NCBI RefSeq assembly: GCF_006228325.1 | Contig: NZ_CP040231.1 | Location: 755,001-819,000 of the forward strand | Length of the DNA: 64,000 bases | Direction: 5' to 3' | From: Streptococcus sp. 1643 | GTDB taxonomy: Bacteria; Bacillota; Bacilli; Lactobacillales; Streptococcaceae | Shown: positions 18,373-29,114 of the stretch, in pieces | Layout of the letters: the number at the start of each line of letters is the position of its first letter | Numbering within the stretch: the first letter of the stretch is position 1 | Position numbers and translations under genes: made by a program | Notes under the pieces: generated by a model | Told to the model about the DNA's origin: nothing | The model's database searches: none | Seen by the model: the letters and a program-made list of their open reading frames with translations, nothing else

Positions 18373-21300
18373 ATGATTGCACAGCTCGACACCAAGACTG
18401 TTTATAGTTTTATGGAAAGTGTGGTTTCGATTGAAAAATATGTACAAATGGCTAAAGAATACGGCTATTCTCACCTTGCTATCATGGATGTGGATAATCT
18501 CTATGGAGCCTATCATTTTCTAGAAGCAACTCGTAAGCATGGCATTCAACCTTTAATTGGTTTAGAAATGACCTTGGTCAAAGATGAGGAGAATCTCTCT
18601 CTACGTTTTCTAGCCCTATCCACTAAAGGTTATCAAGAGTTGATGAAGTTATCCACTTTAAAAATGACTGGACGGAAAAATTGGTCTGACTTCACCTCCC
18701 ACCTCGAAGATGTTGCTATTATTGTTCCCTATTTTAATGGGGTCGAACAGCTGGATTTGGAGCATGATTATTTTATCGGTGTCAGTCCAGATACTCCTCA
18801 AGAAGTCTTTACTAGGCCCATTCTTCCACTCTATCAAGTCAATTCTTTTGAAAAAGAAGATATTCAAGTTTTACAAATCTTGTCAGCAGTCAAGGACAAT
18901 GTCAGTCTGAGAGAAGTGGATGTACATTCACAACAAGGGATTTTTTTACCTGCCTCAGACTTGGAAGCACGGTTTAAAAATCGCTTCCCTCAGGCGCTTG
19001 CCAATCTCCAAGGTCTGATAGAGAATGTAAGCTATCAAATCGACCCAAGTTTAAAACTTCCCCGCTTTAATCCTGAAAGACCAGCGGTCGAAGAACTTAG
19101 AGAGAGAGCTGAGCAAGGCTTGAGTGACAAGGAGTTAACCTCAGCTATTTATCATGAGCGACTGAATGAGGAATTGGCTGTGATTCATGATATGGGCTTT
19201 GACGATTATTTCCTTGTAGTTTGGGATTTGCTCCGTTTTGGACGTTCCCAAGGATATTATATGGGAATGGGGCGTGGTTCTGCGGTTGGTAGTCTGGTGG
19301 CTTACTCACTGGATATTACAGGAATTGATCCGGTTGAAAAGAACTTGATTTTCGAACGCTTTTTAAATCGTGAGCGATACACCATGCCTGATATTGATAT
19401 CGACATCCCTGATCTTTATAGGCCGGAGTTCATTCGCTATGTTCGTGATCGGTATGGTAGTCAACATGTGGCACAGATTGTTACCTATTCGACTTTTGGA
19501 GCAAAACAGGCAATTCGTGATGTTTTCAAACGTTATGGTGTCCCTGAGTACGAATTAACCAATATTACGAAAAAAATCAGTTTTCGAGATACGCTAACGA
19601 CAGCCTATGAAAAGAATTTACAGTTTAGGCAGGTCATCAATAGCAAAATGGAATATCAAAAAGCTTTTGAGATTGCTCGAAAGATTGAAGGGTATCCTCG
19701 ACAGACTTCTATCCATGCAGCTGGGGTCGTTATGAGTGACCAAGACCTGACGGACTATATCCCACTCAAATACGGTGAGGATATGCTGATCACCCAGTAT
19801 GATGCTCATGGTGTTGAAGCTAATGGCCTTTTAAAAATGGATTTCCTCGGTTTACGTAACCTGACTTTCGTACAAAAAATGCAGGAATTACTAGCCGAGT
19901 CAGAAGGTATTCATTTGAAAATCGAAGAAATTGATCTAGAAGATAAAGAAACCTTGGCCCTCTTTGCAGCTGGAAATACGAAAGGGATTTTCCAATTTGA
20001 ACAACCTGGCGCCATTCGACTCTTAAAACGAGTTCAGCCACAAGTCTTTGAAGAGGTAGTAGCAACGACCTCGCTCAACAGACCGGGAGCTAGTGATTAT
20101 ATTGATAATTTTGTCGCTCGTAAGCACGGTAAAGAAAAGGTGACGGTGTTAGACCCTGCCTTGGAGGACATTCTGTCATCAACCTATGGCATTATGCTCT
20201 ATCAAGAGCAAGTCATGCAGGTTGCTCAGCGCTTTGGAGGCTTTAGCCTTGGTAAAGCCGATATTCTCAGACGTGCCATGGGTAAGAAAAATGCCAAAGA
20301 GATGCATTTGATGAAGGAAGATTTTATCACAGGAGCTATGAAATTGGGGCATACAGAAGAAAAGGCCAACCAAGTTTTTGCAGTGATGGAAAAGTTTGCG
20401 AGTTATGGATTTAACAGATCCCACGCCTACGCCTACTCAGCCCTGGCTTTCCAGCTAGCTTATTTCAAGACACATTATCCTGCTATTTTCTTTCAAGTAA
20501 TGTTGAATTATTCTAGCAGTGATTACATTGTAGATGCATTGCAGATGGGATTTGAAGTTGCTCCTTTAGCCATCAACAGCATTCCCTATCATGATAAAAT
20601 CACCCAGAAGACAATCTATCTTGGTTTGAAAGCCATTAAAGGCATGCCAAGAGATTTGTCTTACTGGATTATTGAAAATCGTCCCTACTCAAGCACTGAA
20701 GATTTTGTCACACGTCTTCCTAAGAATTACAAGAAACTATCGCTTTTGTCTCCTTTGATTGAACTTGGGCTCTTTGATGACTTTGACAAGAACCGCCAGA
20801 AAATCCTAGTCAACCTACCAAACCTATTTGTTTTTGTTGAGGAGTTGGGTGGACTCTTTGCGGATACAAATTATAGTTGGACTGAAGCTGATGATTTTAC
20901 GGAAGCAGAGAAATTTTACAAAGAGCAGGAACTGATTGGGGTAGGTATCAGTCCCCATCCTCTCCAAACTCTTGCCAAACAAGCCCTATATCCGACCACG
21001 CAAATCACTAATCTAACCGAGGGAGCTCAAGCCACTCTCCTAGTTGAAATTCAAAAGATTAAAGTGATTCGAACCAAGAAAGGCGAGAGTATGGCCTTTC
21101 TACAGGTTCATGATAGTAAGTCTCGGATGGATGTAACTGTATTTTCAGACCAATATAGAAAATTTGCTTCCATTTTATCCGAAGGGAAATTTTACTACAT
21201 CAATGGCAAAGTTCAATCTCGAGATGGTCGTCTGCAAATGATTGCACAAGATTTGAAAGAAGCAGTAGCTGAACGATTCTGGATTCAAGTTAAAAATCAC

Positions 21301-21474
21301 GATAATGATAAAGAAATTTCAACTATCCTAGAACAACATAAAGGCTCTATTCCTGTAATTATCAGGTATGTTGAGGAAGAGAAAACAATTGTTTCCTCCC
21401 AACATTTTGTAAAAAAAGATCCCCTTTTACAGGAAAAATTAGAGGGAATTGTTATGAAAACGATTTATCGCTAA
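18373..21474 (+). CDS. dnaE: DNA polymerase III alpha subunit DnaE
   Basis: The DnaE-type replicative polymerase; in Gram-positives it extends primers alongside PolC. At 1033 aa it is the short low-GC Gram-positive form. The N-terminal PHP domain covers about residues 1-200. The polymerase core has GRGSAVGSLVAY and the catalytic acidic motif PDIDIDIPD (about 339-347). The C-terminal OB fold (about 900-990) is present. A strong AAGGAGGAG ribosome site precedes the ATG. Confidence 0.96.
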   Translation: MIAQLDTKTVYSFMESVVSIEKYVQMAKEYGYSHLAIMDVDNLYGAYHFLEATRKHGIQPLIGLEMTLVKDEENLSLRFLALSTKGYQELMKLSTLKMTGRKNWSDFTSHLEDVAIIVPYFNGVEQLDLEHDYFIGVSPDTPQEVFTRPILPLYQVNSFEKEDIQVLQILSAVKDNVSLREVDVHSQQGIFLPASDLEARFKNRFPQALANLQGLIENVSYQIDPSLKLPRFNPERPAVEELRERAEQGLSDKELTSAIYHERLNEELAVIHDMGFDDYFLVVWDLLRFGRSQGYYMGMGRGSAVGSLVAYSLDITGIDPVEKNLIFERFLNRERYTMPDIDIDIPDLYRPEFIRYVRDRYGSQHVAQIVTYSTFGAKQAIRDVFKRYGVPEYELTNITKKISFRDTLTTAYEKNLQFRQVINSKMEYQKAFEIARKIEGYPRQTSIHAAGVVMSDQDLTDYIPLKYGEDMLITQYDAHGVEANGLLKMDFLGLRNLTFVQKMQELLAESEGIHLKIEEIDLEDKETLALFAAGNTKGIFQFEQPGAIRLLKRVQPQVFEEVVATTSLNRPGASDYIDNFVARKHGKEKVTVLDPALEDILSSTYGIMLYQEQVMQVAQRFGGFSLGKADILRRAMGKKNAKEMHLMKEDFITGAMKLGHTEEKANQVFAVMEKFASYGFNRSHAYAYSALAFQLAYFKTHYPAIFFQVMLNYSSSDYIVDALQMGFEVAPLAINSIPYHDKITQKTIYLGLKAIKGMPRDLSYWIIENRPYSSTEDFVTRLPKNYKKLSLLSPLIELGLFDDFDKNRQKILVNLPNLFVFVEELGGLFADTNYSWTEADDFTEAEKFYKEQELIGVGISPHPLQTLAKQALYPTTQITNLTEGAQATLLVEIQKIKVIRTKKGESMAFLQVHDSKSRMDVTVFSDQYRKFASILSEGKFYYINGKVQSRDGRLQMIAQDLKEAVAERFWIQVKNHDNDKEISTILEQHKGSIPVIIRYVEEEKTIVSSQHFVKKDPLLQEKLEGIVMKTIYR

Positions 21475-21509
21475 AAATACAGAAAATAGAAGAATTTTCC
21501 AATTAAATG

Positions 21510-21518
21510 TGGTATAAT
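21510..21518 (+). promoter_or_regulatory. Extended -10 promoter of pfkA-pyk
   Basis: TGG-TATAAT, 36 nt upstream of the pfkA ATG, with an AAAAAGGAG ribosome site between. Confidence 0.8.
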
Positions 21519-21533
21519 CAGTAAGAATGTTAA

Positions 21534-22562
<1,029 letters not shown>

Positions 22563-22628
22563 TCAACTTTAACTAATCTGGTAAAATGACCATTAAAGGT
22601 CAAATTATATAAAGGAGTCACAAAAATC

Positions 22629-24134
22629 ATGAACAAACGTGTAAAAATCGTTGCAACCTTGGGTCCTGCGGTAGAAATCCGTGGTGGTAAAAAATTCGGT
22701 GATGACGGATACTGGGGAGAAAAGCTGGATGTTGAAGCATCAGCTCAAAACATTGCTAAATTGATTGAAGCAGGAGCTAACACTTTCCGTTTCAACTTCT
22801 CACACGGTGACCACCAAGAACAAGGTGAACGTATGGCAACTGTTAAGCGTGCAGAAGAAATTGCCGGTCAAAAAGTTGGTTTCCTTCTTGATACAAAAGG
22901 TCCTGAAATCCGTACTGAATTGTTCGAAGGCGACGCAAAAGAGTATTCATACACAACAGGTGAAAAAATCCGTGTTGCAACCAAACAAGGTATCAAATCA
23001 ACTCGTGATGTGATTGCTTTGAACGTTGCTGGTGCCCTTGATATCTACGATGATGTTGAAGTTGGTCACCAAGTATTGGTTGATGATGGTAAACTAGGTC
23101 TTCGTGTTTTCGCTAAAGACGATGCTGCTCGTGAATTTGAAGTAGTAGTTGAAAATGACGGCATTATTGCTAAGCAAAAAGGTGTAAACATCCCTAACAC
23201 CAAGATTCCTTTCCCAGCTCTTGCTGAACGTGATAACGATGATATCCGTTTTGGTCTGGAGCAAGGTATCAACTTCATCGCGATCTCATTCGTACGTACT
23301 GCAAAAGATGTTCAAGAAGTTCGTGCAATCTGTGAAGAAACTGGTAACGGTCACGTTCAATTGTTCGCTAAAATCGAAAACCAACAAGGTATCGATAACT
23401 TGGATGAAATCATTGAAGCTGCTGATGGTATCATGATCGCTCGTGGTGACATGGGTATCGAAGTACCATTCGAAATGGTTCCAGTTTACCAAAAAATGAT
23501 CATCACTAAAGTGAACGCAGCAGGTAAAGTTGTTATCACAGCAACAAACATGCTTGAAACAATGACTGAAAAACCACGTGCAACTCGTTCAGAAGTATCA
23601 GACGTATTCAACGCTGTTATCGACGGAACTGACGCAACAATGCTTTCAGGTGAGTCTGCAAACGGTAAATACCCACTTGAATCAGTAACAACAATGGCTA
23701 CGATTGACAAGAATGCACAAACTCTTCTTAATGAATACGGTCGTTTGTCATCAGTTAACTTGGCGCGTAATTCTAAGACTGAAGTTATGGCATCAGCTGT
23801 TAAAGATGCAACTAACTCAATGAATATCAAGTTGGTAGTTACCCTTACTAAAACTGGTCACACAGCTCGCTTGATTTCTAAATACCGTCCAAATGCTGAT
23901 ATCTTGGCTATCACTTTTGACGAATTGACTCAACGCGGTCTTATGCTGAACTGGGGTGTCATTCCAGTAACAACTGAACGTCCTTCAAATACTGACGATA
24001 TGTTTGATCTTGCTGAAAAGATCGCAGTTGAACAAGGCTTGGTTGAATCTGGTGATGATATCGTTATCGTTGCTGGTGTGCCACTTGGTGAAGCTGTCCG
24101 TACAAACACAATGCGTATCCGTACAGTACGTTAA
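22629..24134 (+). CDS. pyk: Pyruvate kinase
   Basis: Converts PEP and ADP to pyruvate and ATP; in lactic streptococci it is activated by fructose-1,6-bisphosphate. 501 aa. The N-terminal KIVATLGPA start, the FRFNFSHG segment, the DTKGPEIRT motif and the catalytic Lys region FAKIENQQG are visible. MIARGDMGIEVPFE and the ATQML-equivalent ATNMLETM follow. The protein starts directly at the barrel and carries the allosteric C domain. The coding region is highly codon-biased. A terminator follows. Confidence 0.97.
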   Translation: MNKRVKIVATLGPAVEIRGGKKFGDDGYWGEKLDVEASAQNIAKLIEAGANTFRFNFSHGDHQEQGERMATVKRAEEIAGQKVGFLLDTKGPEIRTELFEGDAKEYSYTTGEKIRVATKQGIKSTRDVIALNVAGALDIYDDVEVGHQVLVDDGKLGLRVFAKDDAAREFEVVVENDGIIAKQKGVNIPNTKIPFPALAERDNDDIRFGLEQGINFIAISFVRTAKDVQEVRAICEETGNGHVQLFAKIENQQGIDNLDEIIEAADGIMIARGDMGIEVPFEMVPVYQKMIITKVNAAGKVVITATNMLETMTEKPRATRSEVSDVFNAVIDGTDATMLSGESANGKYPLESVTTMATIDKNAQTLLNEYGRLSSVNLARNSKTEVMASAVKDATNSMNIKLVVTLTKTGHTARLISKYRPNADILAITFDELTQRGLMLNWGVIPVTTERPSNTDDMFDLAEKIAVEQGLVESGDDIVIVAGVPLGEAVRTNTMRIRTVR

Positions 24135-24146
24135 TCTAACATTAAA

Positions 24147-24190
24147 ACCTATCATTTCAGGCTGAAAAGCTTGAGTGATAGGTCTTTTTT
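24147..24190 (+). terminator. Terminator of pfkA-pyk
   Basis: ACCTATCA (24147-24154) pairs with TGATAGGT (24176-24183), followed by CTTTTTTT. Confidence 0.85.
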
Positions 24191-24243
24191 TATCAAAATG
24201 AGATGGTATTTAGTAAATAGGAATGGGAAAAAACTGAAAATTA

Positions 24244-24252
24244 TGGTATAAT
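24244..24252 (+). promoter_or_regulatory. Extended -10 promoter of murA
   Basis: TGG-TATAAT located 42 nt before the murA ATG. Confidence 0.75.
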
Positions 24253-24294
24253 AGAATGAAAAGACCTTTTTAGTAAATTTTGAAAGAGTAAAAC

Positions 24295-25554
24295 ATGAGA
24301 AAAATTGTCATCAATGGTGGACGTCCATTGCAAGGTGAGATCACCATTAGTGGTGCTAAAAATAGTGTCGTAGCGCTTATTCCTGCTATTATCTTATCAG
24401 ATGATATTGTCACTTTAGATTGTGTTCCAGATATTTCAGACGTTGCTAGTCTTGTCGAAATCATGGAGATTATGGGGGCGACTGTTAAGCGTTATGAGGA
24501 TGTCTTGGAGATTGATCCAAGAGGGGTTCAAAACATTCCTATGCCTTATGGCAAGATTAATAGCTTGCGTGCTTCTTATTATTTTTACGGAAGTCTTTTA
24601 GGGCGCTTTGGTGAAGCTACGGTAGGACTTCCTGGTGGATGTGATTTGGGTCCTCGTCCGATTGACCTTCACTTAAAAGCCTTTGAAGCTATGGGGGCTA
24701 AGGTGAGCTACGAGGGAGATAATATGAATTTATCTGCCCAAGGCAAGGGGCTTCACGGAGCAAGTATTTACATGGACACTGTTAGCGTTGGTGCAACGAT
24801 TAACACCATGATTGCCGCGGTTAAAGCAAAGGGACGTACTGTCATTGAAAATGCGGCCCGTGAACCAGAAATCATCGATGTGGCTACCCTCTTGAATAAC
24901 ATGGGAGCACACATTCGTGGTGCAGGGACTGATATTATCATTATTGATGGTGTTGAGAAACTTCATGGAACGCGTCACCAGGTTATTCCAGACCGTATCG
25001 AAGCAGGAACCTATATTTCACTTGCTGCAGCAGTAGGAAAAGGAATTCGTATTAACAACGTTCTCTATGAACACTTAGAAGGCTTTATCGCTAAACTAGA
25101 GGAAATGGGGGTTCGTATGACGGTCTCAGAAGACAGTATCTTCGTTGAAGAACAGTCCGATTTGAAGGCTATCAATATTAAAACCGCTCCTTATCCTGGT
25201 TTTGCAACTGATTTGCAACAGCCTATCACGCCACTTTTACTAACTGCGCAAGGTCGTGGAACCATTATTGATACGATTTATGAGAAACGTGTCAATCATG
25301 TCTTTGAGTTAGCAAAAATGGATGCGGATATTACGACTACAAATGATCACATTATCTACAACGGTGGTCGTAAGTTACACGGGGCAAGTGTAAAAGCTAC
25401 AGACTTGCGAGCTGGTGCAGCACTTGTCATCGCTGGTTTGATGGCTCAAGGCCAGACTGAAATTACGAATATTGAGTTTATCCTTCGTGGCTACTCAGAT
25501 ATTATTGAAAAATTGCGTAGCCTTGGAGCAGATATTACACTCGTTGAAGACTAA
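24295..25554 (+). CDS. murA: UDP-N-acetylglucosamine 1-carboxyvinyltransferase
   Basis: First committed step of peptidoglycan precursor synthesis, transferring enolpyruvate from PEP to UDP-GlcNAc. 419 aa. The Lys in [10 protein letters not shown] (about residue 22) and the fosfomycin-target Cys116 in [11 protein letters not shown] are both present, so the enzyme should be fosfomycin-sensitive. Low-GC Gram-positives carry two MurA paralogues; the GNAT/CBS/map neighbourhood matches the second streptococcal copy (often called murA2 or murZ). Confidence 0.95.
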   Translation: MRKIVINGGRPLQGEITISGAKNSVVALIPAIILSDDIVTLDCVPDISDVASLVEIMEIMGATVKRYEDVLEIDPRGVQNIPMPYGKINSLRASYYFYGSLLGRFGEATVGLPGGCDLGPRPIDLHLKAFEAMGAKVSYEGDNMNLSAQGKGLHGASIYMDTVSVGATINTMIAAVKAKGRTVIENAAREPEIIDVATLLNNMGAHIRGAGTDIIIIDGVEKLHGTRHQVIPDRIEAGTYISLAAAVGKGIRINNVLYEHLEGFIAKLEEMGVRMTVSEDSIFVEEQSDLKAINIKTAPYPGFATDLQQPITPLLLTAQGRGTIIDTIYEKRVNHVFELAKMDADITTTNDHIIYNGGRKLHGASVKATDLRAGAALVIAGLMAQGQTEITNIEFILRGYSDIIEKLRSLGADITLVED

Positions 25555-25569
25555 GCCGTTGAGGTGATT

Positions 25570-26121
25570 ATGAATATTTGGACCAAATTAGCAATGTTTT
25601 CTTTTTTTGAAACGGAGCGCTTGTATTTGCGTCCTTTCTTTTTTAGTGACAGTCAAGCGTTTTTCGACATTGCTTCAAACCCTGAGAATTTGCAGTTTAT
25701 TTTTCCTAGTCAAGCAAGTTTGGAAGAAAGTCAGTACGCACTTGCTAACTATTTTATGAAGAATCCTCTAGGAGTTTGGGCAATTTGTTTCCAAGGGAAT
25801 CAAGAAATGATTGGCTCCATTAAATTTGAAAAGATCGATGAAATCAAAAAAGAAGCAGAAATTGGTTATTTCTTGAAAAAAGATTCTTGGTCACAAGGTT
25901 ATATGACAGAAGTGGTTACCAAGCTATGTCAGCTTTCATTTGAAGAATTTGGTTTAAAACAATTATCCATCATCACTCATTTGGAGAATCAAGCTAGTCA
26001 AAAAGTAGCCTTAAAATCAGGCTTTAGCCTCGTACGACAGTTTAAGGGGAGCGATCGCTATACACGAAAAATGAGGGACTATCTTGAATTTCGATACATA
26101 AAAGGAGAATTCAATGAGTAA
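25570..26121 (+). CDS. GNAT N-acetyltransferase (RimJ/RimL-like)
   Basis: A 183-aa acetyltransferase of the GNAT superfamily, RimJ/RimL branch. The N-terminal FETERLYLRPF pattern, EIGYFLKKDSWSQGYMTE (acetyl-CoA loop region) and NQASQKVALKSGF support this. The ATG at 25570 is preferred to the GTG at 25564, which lies in the GAGGTG ribosome site. It follows murA by 15 nt, and its last 8 bases overlap the next gene, so the set is probably co-translated. The substrate is unknown. Confidence 0.82.
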   Translation: MNIWTKLAMFSFFETERLYLRPFFFSDSQAFFDIASNPENLQFIFPSQASLEESQYALANYFMKNPLGVWAICFQGNQEMIGSIKFEKIDEIKKEAEIGYFLKKDSWSQGYMTEVVTKLCQLSFEEFGLKQLSIITHLENQASQKVALKSGFSLVRQFKGSDRYTRKMRDYLEFRYIKGEFNE

Positions 26122-27391
26122 ACACCAGGAAATTTTGTCCTATCTGGAAGAGTTGCCAATTGGGAAGAGAGTTAGCGTTCGCAGTATTTCCAATCACCTA
26201 GGTGTTAGTGACGGAACAGCCTACCGAGCTATCAAAGAAGCTGAAAATCGTGGAATTGTTGAAACTCGGCCACGTAGTGGAACTATACGGGTCAAGTCCC
26301 AGAAAGTGGCTATTGAGAGGCTAACCTATGCTGAAATTGCTGAAGTCACCTCCTCTGAAGTTTTAGCTGGTCAGGAAGGGTTGGAGAGAGAGTTTAGCAA
26401 ATTCTCCATTGGAGCTATGACAGAGCAAAATATCCTGTCTTATCTCCATGATGGTGGTCTGTTGATCGTAGGAGACCGCACTCGCATTCAACTTTTAGCG
26501 CTGGAAAATGAAAATGCAGTCCTTGTGACTGGAGGTTTCCATGTCCAAGATGATGTATTGACTCTAGCCAATAAAAAAGGTATCCCAGTTCTGAGAAGTA
26601 AGCATGATACTTTTACAGTCGCAACCATGATTAACAAAGCTCTCTCAAATGTTCAAATCAAAACAGACATTTTAACAGTCGAAAAGCTCTATCGTCCGAG
26701 TCATGAGTATGGCTTTTTGAGAGAGACGGATACAGTCAAAGACTATCTAGACTTGGTCCGTAAGAACAGAAGTAGCCGTTTCCCAGTTATTAACCAACAC
26801 CAAGTGGTTGTTGGGGTTGTTACCATGCGTGATGCGGGAGATAAGTCACCCAGCACAACGATTGACAAGGTGATGACGCGGAGCATCTTCGTAACAGCCT
26901 TAGCGACTAATATTGCCAATGTCAGTCAACGAATGATTGCAGAAGATTTTGAGATGGTTCCCGTTGTCAGAAGTAACCAAACCTTGCTCGGTGTCGTAAC
27001 ACGACGAGATGTCATGGAAAAGATGAGCCGTTCCCAAGTTTCTGCTTTGCCGACCTTCTCAGAGCAAATCGGGCAAAAACTCTCTTATCATCATGATGAA
27101 GTCGTTATTACTGTTGAGCCCTTCATGCTGGAGAAAAATGGTGTCCTTGCTAATGGAGTCTTGGCTGAAATCCTCAACCATATGACCCAAGACCTCGTTG
27201 TCAATAGCGGACGTAATCTCATCATTGAACAGATGTTGATTTATTTCTTGCAGGCTGTACAGATAGATGATACTCTGCGGATTCAGGCTCGGATTATTCA
27301 CCACACGAGACGTTCAGCTATTATTGATTATGATATTTATCATGGTCATCAGATTGTTTCAAAAGCAAATGTTACGGTTAAAATTAATTAG
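26114..27391 (+). CDS. YtoI-like HTH-DRTGG-CBS-hotdog protein
   Basis: A 425-aa multidomain protein resembling B. subtilis YtoI. The N-terminal winged helix-turn-helix (about 1-65) has SVRSISNHLGVSDGTAYRAI. A DRTGG-type domain (about 75-190) has VGDRTRIQ. Two CBS motifs (about 195-315) are recognisable by VVTMRDAGDKS and GVVTRRDVME. A C-terminal hotdog (thioesterase-like) domain covers about 320-425. The architecture suggests a transcription factor sensing an adenine nucleotide and an acyl ligand; neither ligand nor target is known. It starts 8 nt inside the GNAT gene. Confidence 0.82.
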   Translation: MSKHQEILSYLEELPIGKRVSVRSISNHLGVSDGTAYRAIKEAENRGIVETRPRSGTIRVKSQKVAIERLTYAEIAEVTSSEVLAGQEGLEREFSKFSIGAMTEQNILSYLHDGGLLIVGDRTRIQLLALENENAVLVTGGFHVQDDVLTLANKKGIPVLRSKHDTFTVATMINKALSNVQIKTDILTVEKLYRPSHEYGFLRETDTVKDYLDLVRKNRSSRFPVINQHQVVVGVVTMRDAGDKSPSTTIDKVMTRSIFVTALATNIANVSQRMIAEDFEMVPVVRSNQTLLGVVTRRDVMEKMSRSQVSALPTFSEQIGQKLSYHHDEVVITVEPFMLEKNGVLANGVLAEILNHMTQDLVVNSGRNLIIEQMLIYFLQAVQIDDTLRIQARIIHHTRRSAIIDYDIYHGHQIVSKANVTVKIN

Positions 27392-27406
27392 AATCTAGGA
27401 GAAAAA

Positions 27407-28267
27407 ATGATAACTTTAAAATCAGTACGTGAAATCGAAGCCATGGACAAGGCTGGTGATTTCCTAGCAAGTATCCATATCGGCTTACGTGATTTGATTA
27501 AGCCAGGCATGGATATGTGGGAAGTTGAAGAGTACGTTCGTCGACGTTGTAAAGAGGAAAATTTCCTTCCTTTACAGATAGGTGTGGATGGTGCTGTTAT
27601 GGATTACCCCTATGCCACTTGTTGCTCTCTCAATGACGAAGTAGCTCACGCTTTTCCACGTCATTACATCTTGAAAGATGGCGATTTGCTCAAGGTTGAT
27701 ATGGTACTGGGAGGTCCGATTGCCAAATCCGACCTTAATGTATCTAAACTCAACTTCAACAATGTTGAGCAAATGAAAAAATACACCCAAAGTTATACTG
27801 GTGGTTTAGCAGACTCATGTTGGGCTTATGTGGTTGGTACACCGTCTGAAGAAGTGAAAAACCTGATGGACGTAACCAAGGAAGCTATGTATGTAGGAAT
27901 TGAGCAAGCAGTTGTCGGCAATCGTATCGGTGATATTGGTGCAGCCATTCAAGAATACGCTGAAAGTCGCGGTTACGGTGTCGTTCGTGATTTGGTTGGT
28001 CATGGTGTTGGTCCAACTATGCACGAAGAGCCAATGGTTCCTAACTACGGTATTGCAGGCCGTGGACTCCGTCTCCGTGAAGGAATGGTACTAACCATTG
28101 AACCCATGATTAATACTGGTGACTGGGAAATTGATACGGATATGAAGACTGGCTGGGCTCATAAAACCATCGATGGCGGCCTGTCTTGCCAATATGAACA
28201 CCAGTTTGTGATTACCAAAGACGGTCCTGTTATCTTGACTAGTCAAGGTGAAGAAGGAACGTATTAA
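27407..28267 (+). CDS. map: Methionine aminopeptidase, type I with streptococcal insert
   Basis: Removes the N-terminal Met from nascent proteins. The metal ligands are the two Asp of VDMVLGG and KSDLNVSK, the His in HGVGPTMHEEP and the Glu of IEPM plus the C-terminal QYEHQF. Between the second Asp and the usual next element there is an extra segment of about 30 residues (around 107-140, KLNFNNVEQMKKYTQ onward). Streptococcal enzymes have been reported to carry such an insert. The length is 286 aa against about 250 for typical type I enzymes. A terminator follows. Confidence 0.94.
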   Translation: MITLKSVREIEAMDKAGDFLASIHIGLRDLIKPGMDMWEVEEYVRRRCKEENFLPLQIGVDGAVMDYPYATCCSLNDEVAHAFPRHYILKDGDLLKVDMVLGGPIAKSDLNVSKLNFNNVEQMKKYTQSYTGGLADSCWAYVVGTPSEEVKNLMDVTKEAMYVGIEQAVVGNRIGDIGAAIQEYAESRGYGVVRDLVGHGVGPTMHEEPMVPNYGIAGRGLRLREGMVLTIEPMINTGDWEIDTDMKTGWAHKTIDGGLSCQYEHQFVITKDGPVILTSQGEEGTY

Positions 28268-28271
28268 AATG

Positions 28272-28294
28272 AAAGGAGCTTAGCTCCTTTTTTT
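28272..28294 (+). terminator. Terminator after map
   Basis: AAAGGAGC/GCTCCTTT hairpin with a 3-nt loop followed by a T tract. Confidence 0.9.
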
Positions 28295-28394
28295 GTGTCA
28301 ACTTTAGTCAAAACAAATAAGCGTAGCAGACTTCTTACAAATTTATTCTTTTGTAGTAAAATAGGATTAGAATTTTGAGAAAGTAGGTAATTCG

Positions 28395-29102
28395 TTGGAG
28401 TCGATTATATTTCTAGTATCCGTTTTTTTAGCAGGTATCCTGTCCTTCTTTTCACCCTGCATCTTTCCTTTGCTACCTGTCTATGCTGGTATTTTACTGG
28501 ATGATCAGGGAAATTCGAAAAGCTTTCGCTTTTTTGGAAGAGACGTTGCATGGTCTGGTTTAATTCGAACCTTGTGCTTTATTGCTGGAATTTCCCTCAT
28601 TTTCTTTATTTTAGGATTTGGAGCTGGATTCCTAGGGCACATGCTCTATGCAGACTGGTTTCGTTATGCTATGGGAATAGTCATTATTCTTTTAGGGCTT
28701 CACCAGATGGAAATCTTGCATTTCAATAAACTGGAAGTTCAAAAGACAGTAACCTTTAAACAATCAAAGTCGAATCACTATCTGTCAGCCTTTTTACTTG
28801 GGATAACCTTTAGTTTTGGTTGGACCCCTTGTATCGGACCAGTCTTAAGTTCAGTCTTGGCCCTAGCAGCTTCCGGTGGCAATGGTGCTTGGCAAGGAGC
28901 CGTGTTAACATTAGTATACACATTGGGAATGGCCCTTCCTTTCATTGTTTTGGCCTTGGCTTCGGGCTGGATTATGCCCTATTTTAGTAAATTAAAACCC
29001 CATATGATTCTACTAAAGAAAATCGGGGGAGCTTTGATTATTTTGATGGGATTGTTATTAATGCTAGGGCAGTTAAATGCCTTGTCAGGAATTCTTGGAT
29101 AA
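28395..29102 (+). CDS. ccdA: CcdA, thiol-disulfide electron transporter
   Basis: A six-helix membrane protein (235 aa) passing electrons from cytoplasmic thioredoxin to extracytoplasmic thioredoxin-like proteins. The redox cysteines are in FFSPCIFPLLP (about residue 22) and FGWTPCIGPVL. It starts with TTG at 28395; coding similarity begins there and no better ATG exists. The ribosome site is weak (GTAGGTAA). Its partner lipoprotein thioredoxin begins 12 nt downstream. Confidence 0.9.
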   Translation: MESIIFLVSVFLAGILSFFSPCIFPLLPVYAGILLDDQGNSKSFRFFGRDVAWSGLIRTLCFIAGISLIFFILGFGAGFLGHMLYADWFRYAMGIVIILLGLHQMEILHFNKLEVQKTVTFKQSKSNHYLSAFLLGITFSFGWTPCIGPVLSSVLALAASGGNGAWQGAVLTLVYTLGMALPFIVLALASGWIMPYFSKLKPHMILLKKIGGALIILMGLLLMLGQLNALSGILG

Positions 29103-29114
29103 AAGGAGAAAAAA

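Noticed and set aside
18200..18382. A 60-codon hydrophobic ORF on the minus strand through the TTCC repeat
   Set aside because: It overlaps the dnaE promoter and start, has no ribosome site and owes its openness to AT-rich low-complexity DNA.
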